Shown here one piece after another: positions 61,128 to 64,000 of a DNA stretch of 64,000 nt. Both the position numbers and the translations under genes were made by a program. Positions within the stretch are counted from its first letter, which is position 1. Each line of letters starts with the position of its first letter. The stretch is from a virus. Below the pieces are notes generated by a model. The model did not search any database. It was given only the letters and a program-made list of their open reading frames with translations, and was not told the DNA's origin. Where the stretch lies: positions 285,051 through 349,050 of IMG/VR virus record IMGVR_UViG_3300024999_000029; one strand, written 5' to 3'.

Positions 61128-61166
61128 AGTCCCCCTCCTGTTTTATATTTTACTTTAAATAATGGT

Positions 61167-61508
61167 TTACATAAATTCTAATGGTACTTTATTTTTAATA
61201 CAATATTCCATACCTTCTACTAACTCTAGAGCTTCATTTTTATCATAATCATCGTCATCCCATTTATTAACTAATTCTTTTAGTCTTGGTGCAACTTTTT
61301 CACATTCTTCAACTGTTAAAATGCCATCGCAATCTGAATGATTTAAAAATGGCTCAATATTATCTTTGATTGTTTCAAATGAAATATCTCCACCAAATCC
61401 TTTCATGGCACTAAGATTTATGCCTATTTTATTTGCGAGTCTTCTTCTAAAATTACCGAATCCTCCATAGCTCCAATGTGCATCACTATGATTAAAATCC
61501 AGGTCCAT
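61167..61508 (-). CDS. hypothetical protein with acidic loops
   Basis: A 113-residue protein behind TAGGAGG. GGFGNFRRRLANKIGINL and an EF-hand-like HSDCDGILTVEECEKV. Related proteins are common in Firmicute phages without assigned function. Confidence 0.6.
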   Translation of the reverse strand: MDLDFNHSDAHWSYGGFGNFRRRLANKIGINLSAMKGFGGDISFETIKDNIEPFLNHSDCDGILTVEECEKVAPRLKELVNKWDDDDYDKNEALELVEGMEYCIKNKVPLEFM

Positions 61509-61618
61509 AATAATATCCTCCTAATATTTTTATACTTTTCTTTAAAACACGAAATTTATCTAAATTTTCAATTTTGAAACTCTTGTGGCGGTAGGGTTTC
61601 AAAATGATGTTATTTGCT

Positions 61619-61966
61619 TTAATCTTCTATATACCATTTTCCATTTAATATTTCTTCAGCGGAAATACCATAGCCATTATTATCGGCAATCACATTGCCT
61701 TCTCCGAATACTATATTATATCTGTTGTTTCTAAATTTTTCTCTTTCACATTTTATTGTTTTACCATTTTGGTATGCTTTAATTGCAGTCGTAAAATCAA
61801 CTGGTTCTTGAATTAGTTCCCACTCTGTATTAAAATAATAAGAATATTCACATTTAAACCATCCATTGTCAGCGCATACCGTATTATAAAGCCCACTTTC
61901 CAACTTACATTTAAATCTTAATTTTGGATTTTCGGTTAACATTTTAATCATTTCCCAAGTTTTCAT
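61619..61966 (-). CDS. hypothetical protein
   Basis: A 115-residue protein behind AAAGGAGAAG, with short beta segments (LYNTVCADNGWFKC, EWELIQEPVDFTTAIKAYQN), a pattern found in many small phage proteins. Upstream (61509-61618) lies a hairpin TTTTGAAAC/GTTTCAAAA that may be a terminator. Confidence 0.6.
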   Translation of the reverse strand: MKTWEMIKMLTENPKLRFKCKLESGLYNTVCADNGWFKCEYSYYFNTEWELIQEPVDFTTAIKAYQNGKTIKCEREKFRNNRYNIVFGEGNVIADNNGYGISAEEILNGKWYIED

Positions 61967-62021
61967 ATTGGCTTCTCCTTTATATTTTAGTTAATAAGAT
62001 TTAATTTTACTTTAAATCACA

Positions 62022-62210
62022 TTACTCTCCTTTCCCGTGATCTGATTTTGAATGCGCTCCCGAAGTTTTCCACTGTGATATAACACCTGCGCTATAGATT
62101 CTTTCAACTTTCTTATTTCTACATGTTGGGCATTTTTTGAGGGGAAGATCCGTGTAGCTCATTTGAATTTCAAATTGCCCACATTTAGAACATTCATAAG
62201 TATAAAACAT
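62022..62210 (-). CDS. FmdB-type zinc-ribbon protein
   Basis: TAGGAGG places the start at 62210, giving 62 residues: MFYTYECSKCGQFEIQMSYT, then CPTCRNKKVERIYS, the standard FmdB-like Cys4 ribbon, and a polar tail. Probably binds zinc; role in phage unknown. Confidence 0.75.
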   Translation of the reverse strand: MFYTYECSKCGQFEIQMSYTDLPLKKCPTCRNKKVERIYSAGVISQWKTSGAHSKSDHGKGE

Positions 62211-62220
62211 ATTTTGCCTC

Positions 62221-62403
62221 CTATTTACATAGCTCTTTGTACATAAATTCACATTCTTTTAATCGCTGATTTTCTAGATAAAGTTGTGTGTTTTCATTAA
62301 CTAGATTTGTTATTTTTACCTCGACTTCATCAATTAGTTCAAAATATTTTTCTTTGGTAGTCCATTTTGTCGAATTCATTTCTGCTCTTAATTTACTTAA
62401 CAT
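62221..62403 (-). CDS. small coiled-coil protein
   Basis: A 60-residue protein behind AAAAGGAG, with a clear heptad pattern (LIDEVEVKITNLVNENTQLY then LENQRLKE). Unknown. Confidence 0.6.
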   Translation of the reverse strand: MLSKLRAEMNSTKWTTKEKYFELIDEVEVKITNLVNENTQLYLENQRLKECEFMYKELCK

Positions 62404-62446
62404 TTGTGCATCTCCTTTTATATTTTATTTAATTAGAATTGAAGTT

Positions 62447-62752
62447 TTATAGTATAGATTTTACTGCTTCCCATAGCGCATCACATAATTCATCACCTTC
62501 AAAACATTTGCCACGAAGCCTTTCGGAACCACCAATAGAATATACTCCCACAACTATGTACTCATGCCTATTTTTAGATTCTGTTAAACCTATACGTGGA
62601 AAGCAAAAATCAGAATTGCATAATATCTCTATCATTTTTCCAATTGTATAATGCTCCGCTCTACTGAACACTAAATCCGTTTTAGCTTCTAACGTTCTTC
62701 TTTGTTCACGAGATATTTCTTCAATTTGTCCCTGCCCTATATGTTGTTTCAT
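62447..62752 (-). CDS. hypothetical protein
   Basis: TGGAGG places the start at 62752, giving 101 residues, rather than the longer frame that overlaps the previous gene. Contains CNSDFCFPRIGLTESKNRHE and VVGVYSIGGSER. Unknown. Confidence 0.6.
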   Translation of the reverse strand: MKQHIGQGQIEEISREQRRTLEAKTDLVFSRAEHYTIGKMIEILCNSDFCFPRIGLTESKNRHEYIVVGVYSIGGSERLRGKCFEGDELCDALWEAVKSIL

Positions 62753-62795
62753 ATCTAACCTCCATTTTAATAAAACTGAAATTTTACTGCAATAT

Positions 62796-63503
62796 TCATT
62801 TTTCTTTATCTTTTTCATTTAACCAATTGCAGTACTTTTCACATTCTTCTTTTGACTTAAATAATATATCACCCTTATACTCTGAAGCCATTGATTCATC
62901 AAAAGTGTCTATAAATTGAGTAAATTCTAATTTATTCCAACGACAATCATCATCTTCGCTACTCTGATATTTCGGTGTGATTCCGAATTCTCTTCCATAA
63001 TAATCTTTTGATTTATACAAATTTAGTGTTTCTATTACAGTGTGTGTGGGAACATATAGTCTATAGTTTTTTTGACACGAACAATTTTGTTTTATCTCAT
63101 CTCCACTAGGCGATTTATATGTAATTTTTCTATCTTCGTCGCATAATTTACATTTTTTAATCATAGCCCATGTAAAACCTACATAATATCCACTATATTT
63201 TTCTTCAAATGGTTTTAACAATTCTGAGAATTTTTTTCGTAAAAAATCATATTCTAACGACTTTTCTTTTTCCTCAATTTCTCTTTCTTTTCTACTGAGT
63301 TCATATTCTCTTTTTGTTAAAGCTTGTTTGATTTCTTTATTCTCATTTTTAAGTTTATAATTTTCATTTTTAATATTTTCATAATATGTTTTAACTTCTT
63401 TCTTTAATATATCTTTCATCTTATTAGCAAATTCAATAGCTACATTGTCATATTCGCTTGGCTCATAATACTCTCGTTCATTATAGTCATCAAAATCATA
63501 CAT
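62796..63503 (-). CDS. coiled-coil protein with Cys motifs
   Basis: A 235-residue protein behind AGAAAGGA. A long coiled coil (about 35-95) precedes CKLCDEDRKITYKSPSGDE and CSCQKNY, a possible zinc-binding domain also seen in other phage early proteins. Unknown role. Confidence 0.6.
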   Translation of the reverse strand: MYDFDDYNEREYYEPSEYDNVAIEFANKMKDILKKEVKTYYENIKNENYKLKNENKEIKQALTKREYELSRKEREIEEKEKSLEYDFLRKKFSELLKPFEEKYSGYYVGFTWAMIKKCKLCDEDRKITYKSPSGDEIKQNCSCQKNYRLYVPTHTVIETLNLYKSKDYYGREFGITPKYQSSEDDDCRWNKLEFTQFIDTFDESMASEYKGDILFKSKEECEKYCNWLNEKDKEK

Positions 63504-63552
63504 AGATATATTTCCTTTCTATTATATTTTTCATTAAAATCTGTGTTTCGTG

Positions 63553-63858
63553 TTAATTTTTTTGATAACCCAATTCATCAGCTATACTTTCAAATAACTC
63601 AAAAACCTTATCTATTAATTCTGGCTGTTGAGAAAAACTAGGCTCTATCTTTTCACTCGGTATCCCCATTTTAACTTGACAGTCTTTGCATAAGAATTTT
63701 GAAGTTTGCGTAACTAAATTGCTAGTATATCTTTCATCTATATAACAACTTCCCTTTCTACCTATTAAAAACTTTATCGTCCTATATTCTGAATCTGAAC
63801 TTTTATTATAGGTTTCTTCATGACCACACTTGTCGCAAATATGTATTACTTTTTCCAT
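63553..63858 (-). CDS. zinc-ribbon protein
   Basis: A 101-residue protein behind TAAGGAGA. CDKCGHEET and CKDCQVK provide four Cys; C-terminal acidic helix (IDKVFELFESIADEL). Probably a small regulatory or adaptor protein. Confidence 0.65.
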   Translation of the reverse strand: MEKVIHICDKCGHEETYNKSSDSEYRTIKFLIGRKGSCYIDERYTSNLVTQTSKFLCKDCQVKMGIPSEKIEPSFSQQPELIDKVFELFESIADELGYQKN

Positions 63859-63897
63859 AATTTCTCCTTATTTTTTTATCAAAACCGCAATTTTAAT

Positions 63898-64000
63898 TTA
63901 ATCTCTTGTGGTTTCAAAAGCCATTACATATCCTTCCAAACTAACAAAATCAATAAGTCCATAATTATCGCAATTGGTGCATTCCCAAGGCATAATGCCT
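63898..64000 (-). CDS. small CxxC protein (partial or complete)
   Basis: Frame reaching the window edge; an ATG at 63993 would give 31 residues, MPWECTNCDNYGLIDFVSLE and a short tail. CTNC suggests a zinc knuckle. The ribosome site lies outside the window, so the true start is unknown. Confidence 0.5.
   Translation of the reverse strand, partial: GIMPWECTNCDNYGLIDFVSLEGYVMAFETTRD

Overview
This AT-rich window is a phage or prophage of a low-GC anaerobic Firmicute, most likely a Clostridium. The evidence is strong AGGAGG ribosome sites, A/T-rich codons, an anaerobic (glycyl-radical) ribonucleotide reductase with its radical-SAM activase, a siphophage tail module, a holin/amidase cassette and a large serine integrase. 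Capsid and packaging genes and most replication genes are not in the window, so the element is larger than 64 kb. Species-level assignment is not possible from sequence alone.

Layout. Positions 1-35.4 kb are almost entirely on the + strand and hold the late structural and lysis genes. They begin with a small agr-like signalling cassette (sensor-only AgrC-like protein, AgrB). Then come a fibre-like protein, a tail chaperone-like protein, a tyrosine recombinase, and a tape-measure gene split by a group I intron that carries an EDxHD-type homing nuclease. Dit, Tal, baseplate/fibre proteins, a subtilase, holin and amidase follow. Accessory cargo with its own promoters and terminators sits between the tail genes: a MazF-like toxin/antitoxin pair, a zinc-ribbon membrane protein, an Xre regulator and antirepressor, a probable type III-like RNA antitoxin with a PBECR4-like toxin, a CptIN-like type III toxin-antitoxin locus, and two secreted proteins. 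An IStron-like element (group I intron core plus TnpB, with a divergent ribbon-helix-helix gene) interrupts the lysis end.

Positions 35.5-64 kb run on the - strand. Convergent with the late operon lie a serine integrase, a tRNA-Ala(GGC) and a broken recombinase piece. Upstream of them is a long early/middle operon series of small genes. Recognisable members are RecU, a PTH2-like peptidyl-tRNA hydrolase, three HNH nucleases, a HAD nucleotidase, a ThyX-like protein, thymidine kinase, dUTPase, NrdD (split by a second group I intron), NrdG, glutaredoxin, an FTR-like protein, Dcm and Dam methyltransferases and several zinc-ribbon proteins. Together these make a nucleotide-supply and DNA-protection programme suited to an anaerobic host.

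A short A/T motif (core AAAATATAA) sits just upstream of the ribosome site of dozens of genes on both strands, always in the sense orientation. The most interesting candidate system is the promoter - 33-nt tandem repeat - terminator - PBECR4-like gene locus at 19.47-20.4 kb. It has the exact architecture of a type III toxin-antitoxin system but a toxin unlike ToxN, CptN or TenpN.
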